From positions 117,844 to 181,843 of the forward strand of contig JAURWE010000122.1 of NCBI GenBank assembly GCA_030655075.1: 64,000 bases of DNA. The letters are read 5' to 3'. Below, piece after piece: positions 43,310-51,187 of this stretch (position 1 is the stretch's first letter; each line of letters starts with the position of its first letter). A program made the translations under genes and the position numbers. The stretch comes from Pararhizobium sp. (GTDB lineage Bacteria > Pseudomonadota > Alphaproteobacteria > Rhizobiales > Rhizobiaceae). The notes below the pieces were generated by a model. It searched no databases. It saw nothing but the letters and a program-made list of their open reading frames with translations, and was not told the origin of the DNA.

Positions 43310-44125
43310 ATGCCGCAGTACGAACGTATCCTGATCACCGGCGCCGCCGGCCGCCTCGGAAGCGAGTTGCGCACAGGGCTGGCACCTCTGGCTACGAAGC
43401 TGCGGCTTGCCGGCCGCGAGCCGTTCGGCGACCTGGCGGAGAACGAGGAAGAGGCGGTTTTCGACCTCTCGGACATGGACGCGACCATCGAGGCCTGCCG
43501 GGATTGTGACGCCATCGTGCACTTCGGCGGTGCGCCGATGGAACGGCCCTGGCAGGAAATTCTCGATTCGAACATCCGTGGCTCCTACCACATCTACGAG
43601 GGCGCCCGGAAACACGGCATCAAGCGTGTCGTCTATGCCTCGTCGGTCCATGCGATCGGCTATCACGAGATCGAGGCACAGATCGGCGTCGAGGCGCCGC
43701 AGCGCCCGGACAGTCTCTACGGCGTCTCCAAGAATTTCGTCGAAAGCCTCAGCCGGCTCTACTGGGACAAGTTCGCCATCGAATCCGTCTGCCTGCGCAT
43801 CTTCTCGTCCTTTCCCGAGCCAGCCGATCGCCGCATGCTCTGGTCCTATCTGTCCTTTGCCGATTGTGTGCGCCTGGTGGAGGCGTCGCTGACGGCGCCG
43901 CGCGTTGGCCATACGATCTCCTTCGGCATGTCCGACAACAAGGTCAAGACCGTCAACAACAGCGGTGCCAATCATCTGGGTTATCAGCCGCTCGACAGCA
44001 GCGAGCCCTTCCGCGCCAAGGTCGAGGCGGCCCACCCAGTCAAGGATCCGCAGAAGCCGGCGCAGAAATATCTCGGCGGCTGGTTCTGCGAACTCGGCCA
44101 TCCCGACGACGAGACGTCAGCATGA
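43310..44125 (+). CDS. NAD-dependent epimerase/dehydratase, uronate-dehydrogenase-like
   Basis: 271-residue extended SDR. Rossmann motif ITGAAGRLGSELR at residue 9; catalytic S-Y-K as ASSVHAIGY (about 111), with YGVSKNFVE (about 137) carrying Y-x3-K. The overall pattern, including VHFGGAPMERPWQEIL and RIFSSFPEPADRRML, closely follows Agrobacterium uronate dehydrogenase (oxidises D-galacturonate or D-glucuronate to the aldarolactone). A uronate or related polyhydroxy acid is therefore a plausible intermediate, but no downstream uronate genes were seen. Overlaps the following FAD oxidoreductase by four bases. Confidence 0.83.
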   Translation: MPQYERILITGAAGRLGSELRTGLAPLATKLRLAGREPFGDLAENEEEAVFDLSDMDATIEACRDCDAIVHFGGAPMERPWQEILDSNIRGSYHIYEGARKHGIKRVVYASSVHAIGYHEIEAQIGVEAPQRPDSLYGVSKNFVESLSRLYWDKFAIESVCLRIFSSFPEPADRRMLWSYLSFADCVRLVEASLTAPRVGHTISFGMSDNKVKTVNNSGANHLGYQPLDSSEPFRAKVEAAHPVKDPQKPAQKYLGGWFCELGHPDDETSA

Positions 44126-45327
44126 AGCCACGCTACGACGTGATCCTGGTCGGCGGCGCCGTCATCGGTTCCGCCGTCGCCTATTTTCTTGGCGCCAACC
44201 CCGATTTCGACGGCTCGGTGCTGGTCATCGAGAAAGACCCGACCTACGCCAAGGCCTCGACATCGCTGTCGTCGTCCTCGATCCGGCAGCAGTTCTCCAA
44301 TCCGGTCAACGTCCGCATCAGCCAGTTCGGCACCGCCTTCATCCGCGAGTTTGCCGGAACGATGCAGGTCGGCGAGGACAGGCCGGACCTCAGTTTTCAT
44401 GAAGGCGGCTATCTGTTTCTTGCGGGCAATGAAGACCAGGCGCAAACGCTGAAGGAAAACCACGCGGTCCAGCGCGCCTGCGGTGCCGATGTTTTGCTCT
44501 GGGATCCGGATGAACTAAAGGCCGCTTTTCCGCATCTGAACGTCGACGACATCCTTCTCGCCTCCTACGGCCGCTCGGGCGAAGGCTGGTTCAACAACAC
44601 CGGGCTGATGTTCGGCTTCAGGAACAAGGCGAAATCGCTCGGTGTCGATTACATCACCAACGAGGTTGTCGCCATCAGCCGCGACGGCGACCGGGTGACT
44701 GGCGTGACGCTCAAATCCGGCGAAACCATCGAGGCCGGAACCATCGTCAATTCCTCCGGGCCGCGCGCGGCGTTGACGGCACGCATGGCGGGCCTCGACA
44801 TTCCGGTAGAACCGCGCAAACGCACGCTGTTCGTGTTCGACTGCGCCCGGTCGCCCGAGGCAACTGCAACGGTCAACAATGGCCGGCTTCCGCTGATGAT
44901 CGATCCATCCGGCGCCTTCTGCCGGCCGGAAGGCCGCTTCTTCCTCAGCGGCTGCCCGCCGGTCGAGGACCCGACGACAGACTGGGACGATTTCGAGCCG
45001 CGCTACGAAGAATTCGAGGACATGATCTGGCCGGCACTCGCCGCCCGCTCCCCGGCCTTCGAGGCGATCAAGGTCGTCAACCAGTGGGCCGGTCACTACG
45101 ACTTCAACACGCTCGACCACAACCTCGTCGTCGGCCGTCATCCCGAAGTCACCAACTTCATCTTCGCCAACGGCTTCTCCGGCCACGGCCTGCAACAGGC
45201 CCCTGCGACCGGCAGGGGTGTCTCCGAACTGATCACCTACGGCGAATACCGAACCCTGGATCTGTCCGAAGTCGGATACGAAAGAATCGTCGAGGGCCGA
45301 CCGTTTCTGGAGAAGGCGGTGATTTGA
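44122..45327 (+). CDS. FAD-dependent oxidoreductase (DAO/FOXRED1-like), copy B
   Basis: 401-residue flavoprotein, paralogue of 22269-23486. FAD motif DVILVGGAVIGSAVAYFL at residue 6, shared block SSSSIRQQFSNPVNVRISQFG (split by eye from a longer match), and C-terminal FANGFSGHGLQQAPATG. The two proteins share the same length, active-site blocks and last residues (FLEKAVI against FLEEAVI). Expected to oxidise an amine or N-substituted amino acid. Last gene of the rightward operon; its stop is 13 bases from the convergent kdpE stop, with no clear terminator. Confidence 0.85.
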   Translation: MKPRYDVILVGGAVIGSAVAYFLGANPDFDGSVLVIEKDPTYAKASTSLSSSSIRQQFSNPVNVRISQFGTAFIREFAGTMQVGEDRPDLSFHEGGYLFLAGNEDQAQTLKENHAVQRACGADVLLWDPDELKAAFPHLNVDDILLASYGRSGEGWFNNTGLMFGFRNKAKSLGVDYITNEVVAISRDGDRVTGVTLKSGETIEAGTIVNSSGPRAALTARMAGLDIPVEPRKRTLFVFDCARSPEATATVNNGRLPLMIDPSGAFCRPEGRFFLSGCPPVEDPTTDWDDFEPRYEEFEDMIWPALAARSPAFEAIKVVNQWAGHYDFNTLDHNLVVGRHPEVTNFIFANGFSGHGLQQAPATGRGVSELITYGEYRTLDLSEVGYERIVEGRPFLEKAVI

Positions 45328-45340
45328 GAACTTGGCCCCC

Positions 45341-46051
45341 CTACGCTAGCCCCTCCGAAGTGGCGATTTCCGCCAGCCGGTAGCCGACGCCTGTTTCGGT
45401 GAGGATGTGCCGGGGTTGATCGGGGCTTTCCTCGATCTTTTGTCTCAGCTGGCGGATGTAGACTCGCAGATACTGCACATCGGCAATTTCACCCCAGACC
45501 TTCTCCAGAATGAAACGGTGGGTGAGCACACGGCCGGAATGCTGCACGAAAAGCCTGAGGATGTCGTATTCCTTCGGTGTCAGCTTTACCTCTTCGCCCC
45601 TGACCTTGACGACCCTCTTCACGAGATCGACGACAAGATCGCCGGCGTGGAAAAGCGGGGTCTCGCCCTGTGTCTGCAGACGGTGCCGCAATGCGACGCG
45701 GATACGCGCCACCAGTTCGTTCATGCCGAAGGGCTTGGTGACGTAGTCGTCGGCGCCCAGGTCCAGCGCCTCGACAATTCCGGCCTCGTCCGTGCGGCTC
45801 GACAGGATCACAATGGGAAACGGAACGTTTTCTGCCCGCCACCGGGCGAGCAGTTCATGCCCGCGCATGTCTGGAAGTCCAAGGTCGAGCAGCACCAGGT
45901 CAGGCGGGTCTGACGCCGCCATCTCGATTGCCGTTCTGGCATTGTGCGCGCCTTGAACGGCGTAGCCCTGCGACGACAGGCCGACGTCGAGAAGCCGTCT
46001 GATCGGTTGTTCATCATCGACAACAAGGATTTTGACGGCGCTCTGGTTCAT
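45341..46051 (-). CDS. kdpE: Two-component response regulator KdpE
   Basis: 236-residue OmpR-type regulator. Receiver domain with D-D at ILVVDDEQPIRR (about 10), phospho-acceptor Asp in DLVLLDLGLPD (about 56), Lys in YVTKPFGMNEL (about 107); C-terminal winged helix from about 135 (LTPKEYDILRLFVQHSGRVL). Activates kdp transcription when potassium is scarce. Overlaps kdpD by four bases. Immediately convergent with the catabolic operon. Confidence 0.95.
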   Translation of the reverse strand: MNQSAVKILVVDDEQPIRRLLDVGLSSQGYAVQGAHNARTAIEMAASDPPDLVLLDLGLPDMRGHELLARWRAENVPFPIVILSSRTDEAGIVEALDLGADDYVTKPFGMNELVARIRVALRHRLQTQGETPLFHAGDLVVDLVKRVVKVRGEEVKLTPKEYDILRLFVQHSGRVLTHRFILEKVWGEIADVQYLRVYIRQLRQKIEESPDQPRHILTETGVGYRLAEIATSEGLA

Positions 46052-48747
46052 GCTGTGCCTCTCTGAAGCGCTGCGGTCCTCGGCAGCGTGATCCGGAATA
46101 TAGCGCCTTGCCGGTCAAGCCTGTTTTCCACGCTGATGGTGCCACCCATGGCTTCGACAAATCCGCGGCAGATGGATAGCCCCAGTCCCGTCCCTGCGGT
46201 GACCTGATCGGTCTTGCGAACCCGGTAGAAGCTGTCAAAAATCCGCTCGGAATCTCCTGGCGCAATACCGGGGCCGTCGTCGGTGACGCTGAGTTGAATA
46301 CATGTCTCGTCGGCACTGGCGCTGATCCGGATCACCGACCCGCCGGGCGAGTATTTTGCCGCATTGTCGATCAGGTTGAACAGAACCTGTTCGAACAGGA
46401 CCGGGTCGACCCGCAGCATCGGCAGGTCGCCGGGGATCGCCACGTCCACCCGGTGGCCGGCGGTTATTTTTGCGGCGCGTGCCAGCGCCGAGCCGGCGAT
46501 GTCGCCGGCATAATGCAGTGCGACGTTCGGCTCCATTGCACCCGCTTCGATCCGCGTCATGTCGAGCAGGTTGACGATGAAGCGATTGAGACGTTCCGAC
46601 TCCTCGATGACGGTTGTCAGCAGCTCGTCCTTGGCATCGTCGGAAAGCCCCTTGCCAAAATCCTTGATCGTACCCGCCGAACCGAGAATTGCCGCCAGCG
46701 GCGTTTTCAGATCATGGGAGATCGAGGTGAGAAGCGCCGTTCGCAAGCGGTCGGTTTCGGCCGCCAGCGTCGCCCTGTCCGCGTCGGCGACGAGATGGAC
46801 CCGCTCAATGGCGAGCGCGGCCTGATCGGCCAAGGCATCGAAAAGCCGTTGCTGGTCGGGTGTCAGCAACGGCCCCTGCCTGTCATTGTCGAGGCCGATC
46901 ACGCCGATGGCGCCCCGCCCGGTTCTCAGCGGCAGATACAGTCTCTTCGCGCCCGGCAGCGTATCGGCCGCGCGGCCCGCCGGACGGTCGTGTTCCCAGG
47001 CCCACTTGGCGGCCGCGATGTCGGCCTCGGCCAGCGTGTCGTCGGGCGGATAGCCGGCCCTGACCGCGATGGTCCCGTCTTCGGGCAGCAGAATGACGAC
47101 GCGGACCTTGAGCATCAGGGCGATCTGGTAGGCTGTTGCCCAGAGCACGTCGTCCAGCGTTCCGGTGCCCGCCAGCTTTTTGGAGAAGAGATAGAGGTTC
47201 TCGGTGGTTCGCGCCCGCTGGCGCGCGGCCATCGCCTGCCGCTGGACGGCGGCAGTCAGGTTGCTGGCGACGAGCGCCGTGCCGAGAAAAAAGAGAAGGG
47301 CGACGACACTTTCCGGATCGCGGATGTTGAGCGTGTAACGCGGCTCCAGGAAGAAGAAGTTGAAGGCAAAGGCGCCAAGGACGGACGCGAACAGACCGGC
47401 CCCGAGACCGCCACTGACGGCCGATGCAAGAACACCCATCAGCAAGGCGAGCGCCAGATTCTGCACGTTCATCATCTGGTCGAGAGCCATGCCAATCGCG
47501 ACGGCAATCGACATGAACAGCATGCTGAAAACGTAATGTTTGAGCTTGAACTTGCGCGCGGGCGAGGCCGTCCGCACGTCTGCCGGTGCGATCTCTTCGC
47601 CGCCACCGGACATGACGTGCACGCTGATGGCGCCGGAGTGACGGATCAGGTCGTGGGTTATCGACCCTTCGAAGATTTCGCGCCAGCGCGATCTGTTCGA
47701 CTTGCCGATAATCAGGTGATTGAAGTTGTTGGCATTGGCGTAAGCGATGATGTCTCGTGAGACGCTGGAAGCGGGCAAGGTGACCGTTTCCGCCCCCAGC
47801 TGTTCGGCAAGGCGCATGCAGGCCGCGAGCCGGTCTTTTTCTGCATCGCCCAGGTAGGCCGATTTCGGTGTTTCCAGGTGGAGTACGGTCCACGGTGCGC
47901 GCAGCCTGTCGGCTTGCCGGCGGGCATAGCGCACAAGAACGGCACCCGTGCGGCCGTGACCGAGGCAGACGAGAATACGCTCACCCGCCGCCCAGGGGCC
48001 GGAGATCGCATGGGCCTGCATGTGATTGAGAAGCTGCTCGTCGACACGCTGGGCCGTCCGGCGTAGCGCCAGCTCGCGAAGCGCCGTCAGGTTGCCGGGC
48101 GAAAAATAGTTTTCCATCGCATGGCGTGCCGTGTTGGGCACATAGACCTTGCCATCCTGCAGCCGCTTGATCAGGTCCTGCGGCGTGATGTCGATGATCT
48201 CGATGTCGTCGGCACGGTCGATGATGCTGTCGGGGACGGTCTCGCGCACCCTGATGCGGGTGATCTGGGCCACGACATCGTTCAGGCTCTCGACATGCTG
48301 GATGTTCAGCGTCGTGTAGACATCGATGCCGTTGGCGAGAAGTTCGAGCACATCGAGATAGCGCTTGGGATGGCGGCTGCCGGCAGCGTTGGTATGGGCG
48401 AGCTCGTCGACAAGCACGAGTGCAGGGCGGCGCTCGAGGATGGCGTCGATGTCCATCTCGTCGAGAGCGTGGCCGCGATAATCGATGGAGCTGCGCGCGA
48501 CGATCTCGAGGCCATCCAGCAGGGCCGCAGTTTCCTTACGGCCGTGTGTCTCGACGACACCGATGACGACATCGGTCCCCTCGGCTTTGCGGGTGTGGGC
48601 CGACATCAGCATTTCGTAGGTCTTGCCAACGCCCGGTGCCGCACCGAGGAATATCTTCAGCTTGCTGCGGTTCTCCTGATCGGCGCGCTCCAGAAGCGCG
48701 TCTGGTGAAGGCCGCCGGTCCCGTCCACTGTTCATGTCGTTGGCCAT
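46048..48747 (-). CDS. kdpD: Osmosensitive K+ channel sensor histidine kinase KdpD
   Basis: About 899 residues. N-terminal KdpD domain with Walker A FLGAAPGVGKTYEML (about 32), a universal-stress-protein-like domain (ILVCLGHGRTGAVLVR), four closely spaced membrane segments (about 400-500, DUF4118-type), a GAF-like segment, then HisKA with LLTSISHDLKTPLAAILG and HATPase with SVTDDGPGIAPGD and GTGLGLSICRGFVEAMGG. Start at 48747 is preferred because GGAG lies six bases upstream; ATG 48804, one base after the kdpC stop, is an in-frame alternative adding 19 residues. Overlaps kdpE. Confidence 0.94.
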   Translation of the reverse strand: MANDMNSGRDRRPSPDALLERADQENRSKLKIFLGAAPGVGKTYEMLMSAHTRKAEGTDVVIGVVETHGRKETAALLDGLEIVARSSIDYRGHALDEMDIDAILERRPALVLVDELAHTNAAGSRHPKRYLDVLELLANGIDVYTTLNIQHVESLNDVVAQITRIRVRETVPDSIIDRADDIEIIDITPQDLIKRLQDGKVYVPNTARHAMENYFSPGNLTALRELALRRTAQRVDEQLLNHMQAHAISGPWAAGERILVCLGHGRTGAVLVRYARRQADRLRAPWTVLHLETPKSAYLGDAEKDRLAACMRLAEQLGAETVTLPASSVSRDIIAYANANNFNHLIIGKSNRSRWREIFEGSITHDLIRHSGAISVHVMSGGGEEIAPADVRTASPARKFKLKHYVFSMLFMSIAVAIGMALDQMMNVQNLALALLMGVLASAVSGGLGAGLFASVLGAFAFNFFFLEPRYTLNIRDPESVVALLFFLGTALVASNLTAAVQRQAMAARQRARTTENLYLFSKKLAGTGTLDDVLWATAYQIALMLKVRVVILLPEDGTIAVRAGYPPDDTLAEADIAAAKWAWEHDRPAGRAADTLPGAKRLYLPLRTGRGAIGVIGLDNDRQGPLLTPDQQRLFDALADQAALAIERVHLVADADRATLAAETDRLRTALLTSISHDLKTPLAAILGSAGTIKDFGKGLSDDAKDELLTTVIEESERLNRFIVNLLDMTRIEAGAMEPNVALHYAGDIAGSALARAAKITAGHRVDVAIPGDLPMLRVDPVLFEQVLFNLIDNAAKYSPGGSVIRISASADETCIQLSVTDDGPGIAPGDSERIFDSFYRVRKTDQVTAGTGLGLSICRGFVEAMGGTISVENRLDRQGAIFRITLPRTAALQRGTA

Positions 48748-48805
48748 CATCCGCTCCACAGGGACCGGCAGCTCACCGCAACGCGCTGCCGGCCGGTTTG
48801 TCATT

Positions 48806-49366
48806 TCAGCCTGCGGGATTGTTGTCCAGCGCCAGGTTCATCTCCAGCACGTTCACCAGCCTGTCTGGTGTGAAAATGCCGCCCGGAGAGAATGCGCTGC
48901 GGTCGATGATCTGGTTGACCTCGTCGGCGGGCATGTTGCGCGCCTGCGCGATCCGTTGCACCTGATAGCGGGCGGCACGTTCGGTGATGTGCGGGTCGAG
49001 ACCGGCACCGGAGGCAGCGGCGAGGTCTGCCGGCAGCGGGTTGTCGGCGGTTGCACCATAGGCAGCAACGGTTTCCTCCGCACGCTCCGTCAGGTCCGTG
49101 CTGGTCGGCGACTTGTTGGAGCCGCCCGCACCCGCGCCGTTATAATCGACCGCCGAAGGCCGCGGCCAGAAATACTTCGGCTGCGTGAACGCCTGGGCGA
49201 TCTGGCGGCTGCCGATCACCGTGCCGTCGGGCGCGGTGATCAGGGAGCCCTCTGCCGTTTCCGGCGTGATCGCCTGACCGATCGCCCAGACCACGCCGGT
49301 ATAGCCACCAACGCAAATGATCATGGTGGCGACAGAGATGCGCAGGCTTGAAAGTATCGTTTCCAT
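48806..49366 (-). CDS. kdpC: K+-transporting ATPase subunit C
   Basis: 186-residue KdpC, the single-pass chaperone-like subunit of the KdpFABC pump. One N-terminal membrane helix (SVATMIICVGGYTGVVWAIG, about 11-30), then the periplasmic domain with GSRQIAQAFTQPKYFWPRPSA split over residues 60-80, SGAGLDPHIT (about 128) and ending MNLALDNNPAG-like. ATG at 49366 has GAGG upstream and lies 11 bases after kdpA. The frame is open further upstream through kdpA but without homology. Confidence 0.95.
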   Translation of the reverse strand: METILSSLRISVATMIICVGGYTGVVWAIGQAITPETAEGSLITAPDGTVIGSRQIAQAFTQPKYFWPRPSAVDYNGAGAGGSNKSPTSTDLTERAEETVAAYGATADNPLPADLAAASGAGLDPHITERAARYQVQRIAQARNMPADEVNQIIDRSAFSPGGIFTPDRLVNVLEMNLALDNNPAG

Positions 49367-49377
49367 AGTGGTGATCC

Positions 49378-51054
49378 TCACTTCATGAACATGACGTGTT
49401 CGGCGATCGGGCCGAGCGTGGCGGCGGGGAAAAATGTCAGCGCGCCGACGATGATGACGGTCGCCGTCAGCATGCCCGCAAACGTCCCGTCCTCGACCGA
49501 AAGTGTGCCGCTCGATTCCGTGGCGCGGCGTTTGGCCGACAGAGAGCCGACAATCGCCAGCGGCAGGATGATCGGGATGAAGCGGGCAAGCAGCATCACC
49601 GTGCCGGTGGCGATGTTCCAGGCGACGGTGTTGTCGCCCAGCCCCTCGAAACCGGAGCCATTGTTGGCGGCAGCGGACGAGAACTCGTAGAGGATTTCGC
49701 TGAAACCGTGCGGCCCGATATTGTTGAGCGTCGAGGCACCCCAGGGTGTTACCGCGAAGATCGCCGTGCCCACAAGGATGAAGAAGCCGTGCGACAGCAG
49801 GCCCATCATCGCAAACTTCACTTCCTTGGACTCGATCCGCCAGCCGAGATATTCCGGCGTCCGGCCGATCATCATGCCGGCGATGAACACGCCGACGATG
49901 ATGTACAGAAACATATTGACCATGCCGACACCGACACCGCCAAAATCCTCGTTCAGCCACATGCCGATCATCGGCATCATGCCGGCCAGCGGATTGAGGC
50001 TGTCATGCATTGCGTTGACGGACCCGTTGCTGGTCGAGGTCGTGACAACCGACCAGAGCGGACCGGCCGCCGCTCCGAAACGAAGCTCCTTGCCTTCGAG
50101 ATTGCCCACATCCTGTGTGATCGGCAAGGACGCAAAGGCCTGCGTCGGCTCGGCCTCGAAACCAACCGATGCCGTAATGCGTCCACCCATCAGCACCAGC
50201 ATGACGGTAAACAGTACGGCCGCATGCTTTATGCGGCCGATGATGTGACCGAACATCCAGACGCAGGCCATCGGGATGAGGATGATGGACACGGTCTGGA
50301 GGACGTTTGACCAGAAGGTCGGGTTCTCCAGCGGATGGGCGCTGTTCGGACCGAAGAAGCCGCCGCCGTTGGTGCCGAGCTGCTTGATGGCGACGAAGGC
50401 TGCGACCGGCCCACGCGCGATCGTCTGCTGGACGCCTTCGAGCGTCGTGGCGACGGCAGAGCCGTTGAAGGTCATCGGCAGTCCGGTGAGCAGCAGCAGC
50501 ACGGCGACGATAAGTGCCAGCGGCAGAAGCACAAGGAATGTTGCCCGCTGCACATCGACGAAGAAATTGCCGGGCTTGCGGCCGGCGAGGCCACGCGCCA
50601 GTGCCGCGAGTGCGGCGATACCAACGGCGGCTGAAACGAACTGAAGCCACATCAGGCCGGCGAGTTGCGTGAAGTAGCTCATCGAGACTTCGCCGGAATA
50701 GTGCTGGAGGTTGGTGTTCGAGGTAAACGACGCCGCCGTGTTATAGATCAGGCTGCCTTCGAGGGCTCCGTTGGCATCGGGATTGAGCGGCAGGTATTGC
50801 TGCAGGGCAAGCACTGCAAAGACGATGACGAACATGACGAGGTTGAAGCCGAGCAGGGAAACGATATAGCGCTTCCAGCCCTGTTCCTGCACCGCGACAG
50901 CGCCGCCGATGGCCTGAAACAGGCCGGTGAAAGCGTTGCGGCGTCCCTGGCCGAGGCCCGGGTCCATCGCCCAGGTCATGTAGCGGCCAAGCGGCCAGGA
51001 AAGGAGGGCGGTGCCTCCGATGATCATAAGGACAAAGAGGGTTGCTTGTATCAT
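49378..51054 (-). CDS. kdpA: K+-transporting ATPase subunit A
   Basis: 558-residue channel-like subunit binding and translocating potassium, with about ten membrane helices. Selectivity-filter-like segments of the four repeats can be seen: TSNTNLQHY, TNGGGFFGPN, TSTSNGSVN and NNGSGFEG. Length and motifs are normal. Encoded downstream of kdpB here, whereas the common order is kdpF-A-B-C. An 11-base gap separates it from kdpC; the small ORF 51095-51175 precedes it. Confidence 0.95.
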   Translation of the reverse strand: MIQATLFVLMIIGGTALLSWPLGRYMTWAMDPGLGQGRRNAFTGLFQAIGGAVAVQEQGWKRYIVSLLGFNLVMFVIVFAVLALQQYLPLNPDANGALEGSLIYNTAASFTSNTNLQHYSGEVSMSYFTQLAGLMWLQFVSAAVGIAALAALARGLAGRKPGNFFVDVQRATFLVLLPLALIVAVLLLLTGLPMTFNGSAVATTLEGVQQTIARGPVAAFVAIKQLGTNGGGFFGPNSAHPLENPTFWSNVLQTVSIILIPMACVWMFGHIIGRIKHAAVLFTVMLVLMGGRITASVGFEAEPTQAFASLPITQDVGNLEGKELRFGAAAGPLWSVVTTSTSNGSVNAMHDSLNPLAGMMPMIGMWLNEDFGGVGVGMVNMFLYIIVGVFIAGMMIGRTPEYLGWRIESKEVKFAMMGLLSHGFFILVGTAIFAVTPWGASTLNNIGPHGFSEILYEFSSAAANNGSGFEGLGDNTVAWNIATGTVMLLARFIPIILPLAIVGSLSAKRRATESSGTLSVEDGTFAGMLTATVIIVGALTFFPAATLGPIAEHVMFMK

Positions 51055-51094
51055 TGGGATATCTCCAGCATCGGGCTCAGAATCAGGCCCGAAA

Positions 51095-51175
51095 TCAGGC
51101 CTTGTCGAGGGCGGATGCGAAGGCGAACAGCAGTCCGAAGACGATGAGGCCGAGGATGAGGGTGAGGATGGTCAT
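51095..51175 (-). CDS. 26-residue small membrane protein between kdpB and kdpA
   Basis: Short frame reading MTILTLILGLIV at the start and ending FASALDKA before TGA. Almost the whole peptide is one hydrophobic helix. It starts 13 bases after the kdpB stop with GGAAA-type purines upstream, and ends 41 bases before kdpA. It differs from the canonical KdpF found at 53311. Similar very short hydrophobic peptides ending in a charged residue are often seen ahead of kdpF/kdpA, so I think it is real and part of the Kdp complex or its assembly, but expression is unproven. Confidence 0.6.
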   Translation of the reverse strand: MTILTLILGLIVFGLLFAFASALDKA

Positions 51176-51187
51176 GGTCTTTTCCGA

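Noticed and set aside
46294..47760. Long plus-strand frame of 488 codons opposite kdpD
   Set aside because: It is the complement of kdpD in high-G+C DNA, with composition typical of antisense shadows; kdpD is complete with all motifs on the other strand.
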